48,636 nt of DNA. Source: Bacteroidales bacterium UBA1216 (lineage in GTDB: Bacteria; Bacteroidota; Bacteroidia; Bacteroidales; Paludibacteraceae). Of the stretch, positions 42,770 through 48,636 are shown one piece after another. The stretch is taken from contig DBXI01000044.1 of the NCBI GenBank assembly GCA_002309255.1, positions 15,182 to 63,817 on the forward strand, read 5' to 3'. The notes below the pieces were generated by a model. The model ran no database searches, was not told the origin of the DNA, and saw only the letters and a program-made list of their open reading frames with translations. The position numbers were made by a program, and so were the translations under genes. Each line of letters begins with the position of its first letter. Position 1 is the first letter of the stretch.

Positions 42770-44122
42770 TTATTTCTTTGCAGCAGCTGCTTGACGTTCG
42801 CGGATCATAGCGCCTACCTTGCCTTTACCGGCACGAATGCCATCCAGCAGCGGACGGTGCGCCGGGCAGGTGAACACGCACGAACCGCAGTCGATGCAGT
42901 CCATCACCTTGTGCGCCTCCATCTCTTCCCACTCTTCACCCTTAGCCATGCTCGACAGCAGGTAAGGCTCCAAGCCCATCGGACAAGCCTCCACGCACTT
43001 CGCGCAGCGGATGCACGGCGATGGCTCAGGACGGTAGCACTCATCCTCCGGCATGAACAGCAGTGCGCTCATGCGTTTGTTGGTGGGGGCTGTTTCTATG
43101 TTCGACATCGAGCGTCCCATCATCGGCCCGCCGGCTATCACCTCACCCGTATGGGCAGGCACACCACCTACCAGCTCAACCAACTCGCTTGTCGGTGTGC
43201 CGAAGCGAACGAGGTAGTTGCCGGGCTTCTTCACATGCTTGCCGGTGATGGTCATCACGCGTGAGATGAGCGGTTTGTTCTTCTGCACAGCTTCGTAGAT
43301 AGCGTATAGCGTAGCTACATTGTCCACCACTGCGCCGGTCTCGATAGGCAGTGCCCCGCTGGGTACCTGGCGGTCGATGCAGGCATCGATCAGTTGCTTC
43401 TCGCCGCCCTGCGGGTACTTAACCTTCAGTGCGCGTACCTCTATACCTAACACGCGTGCCGCCAGATCGCTCATGTGCTTGATGGCATCGGGTTTGTTAG
43501 CCTCTATGCCAATGATAGCACGCGTCACGCCCAGTGCCTTCATCACGATGCGGATACCTATCATGATCTCCTCACCGTGCTCAAGCATCAACTGATGGTC
43601 GTTGGTCAGATAAGGCTCGCACTCCACGCCGTTCACGATCAGCACCTCGGCTTTCTTACCCGGAGGAGGCATCAGTTTAACATGCGTTGGGAAGCACGCG
43701 CCACCCAGGCCAACGATGCCGGCATCCTGGATCTTCTGAATGATATCCTTCGGATCAAGTGTGCACTCGGGCACCAGCGCCTTCGAGCGATCGATCGTCG
43801 GCAACCACTCGTCACCTTCCACATCGATGAAGATAGCCGGCGCAGGTGCTCCCTGACCGTCCAGCACATTGTCTATCTTCACCACCTTACCGCTCACCGG
43901 CGAATGAACAGGAGCACTAACAAAGCCTCCCGCCTTGGCCAGCAACGTACCCACCTGCACCTTGTCGCCTACGGCTACCACCGGCTGAGCCGGAGCACCG
44001 ATATGCTGCGCCAGTAGCACCACTGCCTGCTTGGGCAACGGTGCCTCAACAATAGACTTGTGGGCAGAGTACGATTTATTGTCATGCGGATGAACTCCGC
44101 CTATACAAAATGTATTCTTCAT
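42770..44122 (-). CDS. rnfC: Rnf electron transport complex subunit C
   Basis: A 450-residue cytoplasmic subunit that receives electrons from NADH. Start at 44122 (MKNTFCIGGVHPHDNK); the longer frame upstream is repeat sequence. It has VNGVECEPYLTNDH, FMN/NADH-fold motifs (GLGGACFPTHVK), an SLBB-like part, and two [4Fe-4S] motifs CIRCAKCVEACP (from 370) and CIDCGSCVFTCP (from 409). Length is near normal for short-form RnfC. Confidence 0.95.
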   Translation of the reverse strand: MKNTFCIGGVHPHDNKSYSAHKSIVEAPLPKQAVVLLAQHIGAPAQPVVAVGDKVQVGTLLAKAGGFVSAPVHSPVSGKVVKIDNVLDGQGAPAPAIFIDVEGDEWLPTIDRSKALVPECTLDPKDIIQKIQDAGIVGLGGACFPTHVKLMPPPGKKAEVLIVNGVECEPYLTNDHQLMLEHGEEIMIGIRIVMKALGVTRAIIGIEANKPDAIKHMSDLAARVLGIEVRALKVKYPQGGEKQLIDACIDRQVPSGALPIETGAVVDNVATLYAIYEAVQKNKPLISRVMTITGKHVKKPGNYLVRFGTPTSELVELVGGVPAHTGEVIAGGPMMGRSMSNIETAPTNKRMSALLFMPEDECYRPEPSPCIRCAKCVEACPMGLEPYLLSSMAKGEEWEEMEAHKVMDCIDCGSCVFTCPAHRPLLDGIRAGKGKVGAMIRERQAAAAKK

Positions 44123-44124
44123 AA

Positions 44125-44170
44125 TTTCTTGAATGTTTTTTCGTAATAACGTAATTACGTGATGACGTGA
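44125..44170 (-). repeat. 8-bp period repeat in rnfB-rnfC gap
   Basis: Minus-strand units CGTTATCA, CGTCATCA, CGTAATTA, CGTTATTA, CGAAAAAA between rnfB and rnfC. Confidence 0.8.
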
Positions 44171-44178
44171 TAACGAAA

Positions 44179-44628
44179 TTAAGCCAAGTGACTTAACAGA
44201 TTGGGGAACGTAGCCCTTGGCGTGGGCAACGATTTGATGACCTCTGCGCACTTCGGATCGCTTACCAGCACATCCGGTGCTCCCAGAGCCACCGCACGCT
44301 GCGGCGTGAACGCACCTTCAGTCTTAAACTCCTTCGGTGCTTCGCCCTCGGCAGCAGGCACAAGGATAGCAGCCACCTGATCCATCACAGGCTCGCCACC
44401 CACCGGGCAACTCACCCCTTGGATCGATCCGGCTTTCACGCAGGCCTCGGCAAAGTTCCTACAGCCCGCAAAACCGCAGCCGCCACAGTTGGCACCCGGC
44501 AACACGGCTTGCACCAGATCGATGCGTGGGTCTTCCTCCACGGCAAACTGACGCGCCACCACATATAACAGAACAGATGCAATCAGTCCCGTTATTCCTA
44601 ATACGAGTAGTGATAATAATATTGACAT
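44179..44628 (-). CDS. rnfB: Rnf complex subunit B, short form lacking the ferredoxin domain
   Basis: A 149-residue protein. It has the N-terminal membrane helix (LLSLLVLGITGLIASVLLYV) and the four-cysteine [4Fe-4S] domain (ANCGGCGFAGCRNFAEAC; C48, C51, C56, C74). In usual RnfB, of nearly 300 residues in Bacteroidales, ferredoxin-type CxxCxxCxxxCP motifs follow; here the protein continues with an unrelated-looking 70 residues (EFKTEGAFTPQRAVALGAP) and stops. No ferredoxin motif appears in any frame before rnfC. Position between rseC and rnfC supports the identity. Confidence 0.85.
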   Translation of the reverse strand: MSILLSLLVLGITGLIASVLLYVVARQFAVEEDPRIDLVQAVLPGANCGGCGFAGCRNFAEACVKAGSIQGVSCPVGGEPVMDQVAAILVPAAEGEAPKEFKTEGAFTPQRAVALGAPDVLVSDPKCAEVIKSLPTPRATFPNLLSHLA

Positions 44629-44644
44629 GTTGTTTAATTTGTTT

Positions 44645-44704
44645 TAGTCGAAAGATAAAAGTCGAAAGCCTAATCAGTCTTTTTTCTTTGAGCGCAGCGG
44701 GCTA
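44645..44704 (-). repeat. Stop-anchored intergenic element, copy 6 (rseC-rnfB)
   Basis: On the minus strand it starts at the rseC stop (TAG): TAGCCCGCTGCGCTCAAAGA, then GACTGATTAGGCTTTCGAC and heptads. Very similar to copy 3. Confidence 0.8.
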
Positions 44705-45106
44705 TTCAACATAGAACGTGAACTTCCGCTGCAGCTTATCCCTAAACAGCCTCAGCACCCCGTAGTACACCGCCACGCTAACCAGCGCGCCTGTTCCTGC
44801 CCAGGTCTCACTCCAGCCAATCTTGCCCAAACCCGCCACGGCTACCACCAGCAGCACAAACGGGATAACATACGCCAGCACCACTGCTAGCCAGCCTAGC
44901 TGCTCGCGCACAACAACATCTACCTCCTGCCCCACCTCTACCGGAGACGACAGCCTGGCCTCAATCCGCTTCTCCCTACTCTCGCTCGCCATGCACATCT
45001 TAGCCGCGTGGCACGACGCACAAGCGCTCGTCTGGGCGATCCGGACTACCGCCATCTCACCATCCACACGCTCTACGATACCCTTATGTCGGATTGATTC
45101 TTCCAT
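44702..45106 (-). CDS. rseC: SoxR-reducing system RseC family protein
   Basis: A 134-residue membrane protein, first gene of the rnf operon. It has a cytoplasmic N-terminus with cysteines in TSACASCHAAKMC (C29, C32, C38) and two transmembrane helices (WLAVVLAYVIPFVLLVVAVA; ALVSVAVYYGVLRLF). In E. coli the RseC-Rsx system reduces SoxR; in Bacteroidales the gene usually heads the rnf cluster. Confidence 0.92.
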   Translation of the reverse strand: MEESIRHKGIVERVDGEMAVVRIAQTSACASCHAAKMCMASESREKRIEARLSSPVEVGQEVDVVVREQLGWLAVVLAYVIPFVLLVVAVAGLGKIGWSETWAGTGALVSVAVYYGVLRLFRDKLQRKFTFYVE

Positions 45107-45157
45107 TCATTTAGCACATCGGCGGACTAAAATCGGCACCACCAATGAAAACGCGCA

Positions 45158-45189
45158 CAAAGATACAAAAAAAAATCGATATTTGCAAA
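45158..45189 (-). promoter_or_regulatory. Promoter of the rseC-rnfBCDGEA operon
   Basis: On the minus strand TTTG (45186-45189), 20 bases, TATCTTTG (45158-45165). Exact Bacteroidetes pattern, 52 bases ahead of rseC. Confidence 0.85.
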
Positions 45190-45239
45190 TGATTTATCGA
45201 TTTTTTTCATTTTATCTGCTCTACTGAGCAATATCCGCC

Positions 45240-45629
45240 TTATTTGTTCAGATCAGCAATAACCGCTTCATCAACCGGCAGCCACCTCACGGATTGCAAT
45301 TCGTTCGGTGCAAGCCATTGGGCTGCTTCATGTTCCAATAGCTTGACCTCCCCATCCAACCGGCATAGGAAGCAATGCATCGTCAGGTGGAAGGCCGGAT
45401 AGTCGTAGTCGATGGTTCGAAGCAGTTCGCCCACTTCAATCTCGGCAGCCAGTTCTTCGCGAATCTCACGTTGTAGGGCTTGCTGCCTACTCTCGCCGGG
45501 TTCGATCTTTCCCCCGGGAAACTCCCACCAGTCCTTCCATTCGCCATAACCGCGTTGGGTGGCGAAGATACGTCCTTCGTCGTCACGGATGATGGCTGCC
45601 ACCACTTCGATGCGTTTTCTCTGGCACAT
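45240..45629 (-). CDS. Nudix hydrolase, MutT-like 8-oxo-dGTP diphosphatase
   Basis: A 129-residue Nudix enzyme. Nudix box at residues 40-62 (GKIEPGESRQQALQREIREE; E55, E58, E59), preceded by WWEFPGG as in MutT. C-terminal WLPVDEAVIADL is also typical of MutT. Likely cleans oxidised nucleotides. Start chosen at MCQRKRIEVVAA (45629), leaving a 16-base gap after the DUF389 gene. Confidence 0.9.
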   Translation of the reverse strand: MCQRKRIEVVAAIIRDDEGRIFATQRGYGEWKDWWEFPGGKIEPGESRQQALQREIREELAAEIEVGELLRTIDYDYPAFHLTMHCFLCRLDGEVKLLEHEAAQWLAPNELQSVRWLPVDEAVIADLNK

Positions 45630-45645
45630 ATTGCGTAATACGTAT

Positions 45646-46968
45646 TTATCGCACAATCACCTCCACTTTGGGTGTCTGCAAGCGCACAGACAGCCAGTTT
45701 TGAATGCGTTGGGTATCTTCTGCGGGCAGTTCGACAGAGGGCGTAGAGAGCAACAGGATGATGGACGAATCGGCACGAGCCAGAGTAACATCCGTTATCT
45801 CCGGCCATTGCGAACGCAGTTCGGCTGCGATCTGCCCGGAAGGTAATACCAACGCCGCATACGCATCCAATTGTGCATTCAGCGAACGAATCGAATCATC
45901 GCGTTGGCGCAATTGTTCCTCGGTAGAAGACAACCAGTCCTTCATGATCTCCGTCTCATTCAGTCGGCGCACTTCAATCGTGGCATCTTCCTGGAAGATA
46001 ATTTGGTCATGATGAATACCATGTTTTTCCGCCTCGGTGTACAGCTTGGCACGCGCGTCCTTACCCAAGGTTTCTCCGGCTAACCGTAGCGTCAGCGTGT
46101 AGGGTTTGACGGAGGTGTCGGTCGTGTAATCGAAGATATAGGTGCCTCCGACGGTCTTATTGTCGCGAACAAAATGCCTCGCTTGCGTAGCAAACTGATT
46201 CTCGCGAACGATGTTATAGGCACTAAAGAAACTGGGCACAAGAACCACAAGAATGAGCAGACTATAACTAATCATCTTTCTCCTTGAACGCTTGTCTTGT
46301 TCTTCGGCCATAGGATAATGTAAGAACTTGACAACCAAGAAAGTAGCAAGTGCAATAAAAACACAGTTGATGAAGAACAGGTACAACGCACCTCCGGCGT
46401 AGTGCCAGTTGAGTTTGGCGATTCCGTAACCCACCGTACACAAAGGCGGCATCAAGGCTGTAGCAATCGCCACACCGGAGATAACCGTGCCTCTCTCCTT
46501 GCGCGACAACTCCAGGATACCTGCCAAGCCGCCGAAGAACGCAATCATCACATCGTAGATAGACGGGTTGGTACGCGCCAGCAGTTCGGTCGGGTTGTCG
46601 GTCTCCAACGGAGTCACCAGGAAATAGAGCGTCGAGGCGATGAGCGAAATCCCGAACATGATGCCGAGGTTCTTGAGCGAATGAAGGAGCAGTTTGGTGT
46701 CGTTCGTGCCGAGCCCCATACCGAAACCGATGATCGGACTCATCAGCGGCGAGATCAACATCGCGCCGATAATCACCGGAATGGAGTTGACATTCAGTCC
46801 CACACTGGCGATGACGATGGCAACGAACAAGATGTAAATCGTCGGTCCGCGGAAGGGAACGTTGTTGCGGATGTTCTCACTTGCGGCTTGGACGTCGATA
46901 TAGTCCGTCACGCGCAGTTGCTCACGGAAGAATTTCCGCGCTTTATGGTTAAACTCCTTGTAGGTCAT
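45646..46968 (-). CDS. DUF389 family membrane protein
   Basis: A 440-residue protein. Residues 1-230 hold about six helices with the DUF389 hallmark (SIPVIIGAMLISPLMSPIIG; GVAIATALMPPLCTVGYG). After another helix (SYSLLILVVLVPSFFSAYNI) there is a long, partly coiled-coil soluble part (STEEQLRQRDDSIRSLNAQL). Transport of a small solute has been suggested for the family; no substrate is proven. Start at 46968. Confidence 0.9.
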   Translation of the reverse strand: MTYKEFNHKARKFFREQLRVTDYIDVQAASENIRNNVPFRGPTIYILFVAIVIASVGLNVNSIPVIIGAMLISPLMSPIIGFGMGLGTNDTKLLLHSLKNLGIMFGISLIASTLYFLVTPLETDNPTELLARTNPSIYDVMIAFFGGLAGILELSRKERGTVISGVAIATALMPPLCTVGYGIAKLNWHYAGGALYLFFINCVFIALATFLVVKFLHYPMAEEQDKRSRRKMISYSLLILVVLVPSFFSAYNIVRENQFATQARHFVRDNKTVGGTYIFDYTTDTSVKPYTLTLRLAGETLGKDARAKLYTEAEKHGIHHDQIIFQEDATIEVRRLNETEIMKDWLSSTEEQLRQRDDSIRSLNAQLDAYAALVLPSGQIAAELRSQWPEITDVTLARADSSIILLLSTPSVELPAEDTQRIQNWLSVRLQTPKVEVIVR

Positions 46969-46978
46969 AATACGGTTA

Positions 46979-47521
46979 TTAGTTCGTTTTGATGTATTCC
47001 ACCTTGTTGCCGACACTCGCCAAATACTGCTGGAAAGCTTCCTGCGAGATGACTACCGTGCCGCGACAATCATTCGGGTGAAAACTGAGCGATGCTGCAT
47101 CTTTAAGGCGGCTGTCCAAGAATAAGATCACATGATGCTCCGTGTCGTTAATCAATCCGAACGGACTCACGCTACCAGGTTCTAAACCAAGGTATTTCAT
47201 CATTCGTTCCGGCGAGGCGAAAGACAGTTTGCCGGGTGAATTCAGACCTTGGGAAACGAGCACTTCTTTGAGCCAATGTTCGATGTCATGGATCGCCAGA
47301 TCATCATCACAAGGGAAACAGATGAGGTAGTGCTGATTTCCCTTGTGATTGCGCATGAAGATGTTCTTGCAATGCACACTCCCGTCGTCCTTCCACCATC
47401 GTTTGGCTTCCTCGATGGTCTTGCCTTCGGGGTGATTGTAGGTCGTGAACGGGATACCATGTTCCATCAAGTACCGCAGCACTTTCTCCTGCCGATCAGA
47501 TATAATCTCGTCGTTTTCCAT
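46979..47521 (-). CDS. YbaK/EbsC/ProX-like aminoacyl-tRNA deacylase
   Basis: A 180-residue trans-editing domain protein related to prolyl-tRNA synthetase-associated (ProXp-ala) deacylases, which hydrolyse mischarged Ala-tRNAPro. Motifs: NHPEGKTIEEAKRWW, HCKNIFMRNHKGNQHYLI, with the usual catalytic lysine (K in HCKNIFM), and GSVSPFGLINDTEHHVILFL. Start at MENDEII (47521). Confidence 0.88.
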   Translation of the reverse strand: MENDEIISDRQEKVLRYLMEHGIPFTTYNHPEGKTIEEAKRWWKDDGSVHCKNIFMRNHKGNQHYLICFPCDDDLAIHDIEHWLKEVLVSQGLNSPGKLSFASPERMMKYLGLEPGSVSPFGLINDTEHHVILFLDSRLKDAASLSFHPNDCRGTVVISQEAFQQYLASVGNKVEYIKTN

Positions 47522-47691
47522 TGTGTTTTTATTCAAAGGAAGGGGTGTTGGGGGAATTCCCATGTGTCCACACCTACACAAGGCGCTAAACGCGCCAGAT
47601 TAAAAAACTACGGCTTATAGAATAGGCCTTGCTCGGATAATCCTACTACACACGTCTTCGGACGCCCTGTATTGTCACGCAGTGTATCAGC
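47522..47691. other. Short gap between YbaK-like gene and rubredoxin
   Basis: No gene or clear promoter seen. A hairpin GGCGC-TAAAC-GCGCC at 47582-47596 may end the rubredoxin transcript. Confidence 0.45.
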
Positions 47692-47850
47692 TTATGCCTC
47701 TGAGAACTGATCTTTTCCTACGCCACATAGCGGACAAACCCAATCCTCCGGCAGATCCTCAAAAGCCGTTCCCTGCGCAATACCGTTATCCGGATCGCCT
47801 ACTGCAGGATCATACTCATACCCGCACACATCACAAACATACTTTGCCAT
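47692..47850 (-). CDS. Rubredoxin
   Basis: A 52-residue iron protein. MAKYVCDVCGYEYDPAVGDP at the N-terminus and WVCPLCGVGKDQF near the C-terminus give the four iron ligands C6, C9, C39, C42. One-electron carrier, often in oxygen or peroxide defence of anaerobes with rubrerythrin or flavodiiron proteins, none of which is next to it. Confidence 0.95.
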   Translation of the reverse strand: MAKYVCDVCGYEYDPAVGDPDNGIAQGTAFEDLPEDWVCPLCGVGKDQFSEA

Positions 47851-47866
47851 AATTCTTCAATTTAAA

Positions 47867-47905
47867 TGGTTATTGTTTACTATTTAACCTTAACTGGTTA
47901 TTGTT
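47867..47905 (-). promoter_or_regulatory. Direct repeat upstream of rubredoxin
   Basis: TGGTTATTGTT occurs twice (47867-47877 and 47895-47905), 28 bases apart, just ahead of the rubredoxin start. It could be an operator pair; no good promoter match was found between. Confidence 0.35.
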
Positions 47906-48219
47906 ACCTTATTCCCTACAAAATCTATGCCATTTCCTTCAGTGGAAAGCCCCCAATTCAAAATAATCCAAGCTAGTGGTGCAGTAGGATAAAAAAAGTA
48001 GAGGAAAACCATTTGGGGTCATCGTCCATTCTCGAACCATTCTCGAACCGGCATCGTGCATTTCGCGGGTATGTTTACCCGCGGGACAGCAGTAACCAAA
48101 CAACCTAAACCTTATTTTATTAACCTATACTTTAACCCCTCCCACGGCGGGAGATTCGACTAAACACTTGCTTCACTCGAACGAAATAACGTGAAGCGGT
48201 ATTTCGGTCGAAGAGCGGA
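47906..48219. other. Non-coding tail, first part
   Basis: No gene supported. Contains two 11-bp CCATTCTCGAA units (48026-48049), a hairpin CGCGGGTA...TACCCGCG (48066-48085) and a short CTCCC/GGGAG stem (48138-48152). Confidence 0.5.
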
Positions 48220-48270
48220 GGCAATGGTGCGCCTCATTTCGCACAGCGAAATCACTTAGCACCATTTGCC
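48220..48270. repeat. Large nested inverted repeat
   Basis: Outer arms GGCAATGGTGC (48220-48230) and GCACCATTTGCC (48259-48270), inner perfect arms ATTTCGC / GCGAAAT around ACA. As RNA it makes a long stable hairpin on either strand. Confidence 0.75.
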
Positions 48271-48370
48271 GAACGCGAGCCGAACACGAAATGGCAAAAG
48301 TAGTATGGGCACCGGGTATCAGTACCGTAAGCGGTGCATTGTCGAAAGATTGCTCTTCGAGGCTCTGAAA

Positions 48371-48408
48371 GTGGCGGCTACCTACTCTCCCGCTTGCCTA
48401 CCCCATCG
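48371..48408 (-). rRNA. 5S rRNA 3'-end-like fragment
   Basis: The minus strand reads GCGGGAGAGTAGGTAGCCGCC, shortened here to GGGAGAGTAGGTAGCCGCCA, the typical end of Bacteroidales 5S rRNA, preceded by GCGATGGGGTAGGC, which resembles the loop just before. It is followed by AGAGCCTCGAAGAG, like the terminator stem after 5S genes. The first two thirds of a 5S gene are not found upstream, where degenerate repeats lie. Treat as a remnant. Confidence 0.5.
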
Positions 48409-48411
48409 CAA

Positions 48412-48546
48412 CCTGTCTTCCAATCCATTCGCAAATTTGACCTTCGTTCCTGTCTTCCAAACCATCGTAATTGGTTCTTCGTTCCTGTCTTCCAATCCGA
48501 TTGCAAAAGGTTCTTCGTCACCATGCTCTTAGCAGCCTGTCTTCCT
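48412..48546. repeat. Degenerate 35-37-bp repeat units
   Basis: CCTGTCTTCC starts at 48412, 48449, 48484 and 48536. The first three units continue with AATCCATTCGCAAA-like and TTCTTCGTT-like parts; the fourth is displaced. Not identical enough for CRISPR. Confidence 0.65.
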
Positions 48547-48636
48547 GAGCGTTTGCAAAAAGAAACAGAACCCGTAGCGAGGGCTATGGGTTCTGAGTGA
48601 GAGGGAATTGACCGTTTTGTGTGGCGGTTAGCCGTT
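48547..48636. other. Window end, non-coding
   Basis: A stem AGAACCC / GGGTTCT at 48567-48594 is visible. No coding frame supported. Confidence 0.4.

Noticed and set aside
44179..44251. Frameshift hiding the RnfB ferredoxin domain
   Set aside because: No frame between the short rnfB end and rnfC holds CxxCxxC motifs; only repeat sequence is present.
47600..47690. Possible tRNA near rubredoxin
   Set aside because: No cloverleaf or T-loop sequence found; only a small GC hairpin at 47582-47596.
48412..48546. Possible CRISPR array
   Set aside because: Repeat units are short, imperfect and unevenly spaced (37, 35, 52 bases), with no constant-length unique spacers and no cas genes.
48266..48600. 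Plus-strand open frames of about 88 codons at the window end
   Set aside because: They run through the 5S-like tail and the degenerate repeats, and the translations are low-complexity without any recognisable domain.

Overview
The window is a piece of chromosome from a member of the Bacteroidota, almost certainly order Bacteroidales. I cannot place it lower than that. The evidence is the gene content: a long NusB, an Rpb6-type omega, a PUR/DUF3276 protein, DUF4254 beside a GT9 glycosyltransferase, BamD-Rpb6-CoaBC as a block, a BspA-like leucine-rich repeat protein, and an RseC-RnfBCDGEA operon. Several promoters also match the Bacteroidetes pattern TTTG-N20-TAnnTTTG. Shine-Dalgarno sites are not evident, and GTG or TTG starts are fairly common. 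Most of the window is moderately GC-rich; the 27.2-29.4 kb repeat gene is clearly AT-richer.

Layout: 1-5.1 kb (+) holds the 3' end of secA, an outer-membrane barrel protein and a GT4 glycosyltransferase. 5.1-13 kb (-) is an LPS/surface-glycan block: exoA, lptB, a Kelch lipoprotein, Wzi-like barrel, DUF4254, GT9, two GT2 enzymes and a WaaP-like kinase. 13.1-16.7 kb (-) has two secreted M6 metalloproteases and a separate propeptide-like protein. 16.7-22.5 kb (-) has mlaF, mlaE, radA, RNase Z, a DnaQ-like exonuclease and dnaN. 22.9-25.6 kb (+) is bamD-rpoZ-coaBC, divergent from dnaN. 25.6-29.9 kb holds a decayed coding remnant, a large leucine-rich repeat protein and its structured leader. 29.9-39.7 kb has the PUR protein (-) divergent from a long + series: nusB, yajC, ybbR, DegT aminotransferase, rpoN, PAP2-like, Lnb/DUF4105, phosphatase-like, yggS. 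39.8-45.1 kb (-) is the Rnf operon. 45.2-47.9 kb (-) has a Nudix hydrolase, DUF389, YbaK-like and rubredoxin genes. The last ~0.8 kb is non-coding, with a 5S rRNA-like tail, a large palindrome and degenerate repeats.

Functionally the window is about building the cell envelope (SecA, YajC, BamD, LptB, MlaEF, Wzi, glycosyltransferases, Lnb-like), secreting proteins to the surface (M6 proteases and LRR protein sharing a short C-terminal tag), and energising the membrane (Rnf).

The most unusual signal is not a gene. Gene junctions are filled with several families of short degenerate repeats: a composite element that often begins exactly at the TAG stop codon of the upstream gene (junctions at 18.2, 24.2, 31.6, 32.0, 35.9 and 44.7 kb), and 7-, 8- and 11-bp period arrays. 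Similar heptad arrays lie in frame inside yggS and the barrel gene. Other points to follow are a RnfB that lacks its ferredoxin domain, an M6 protease whose propeptide-like region is a separate exported protein, and a phosphatase-family protein whose nucleophile site looks lost.
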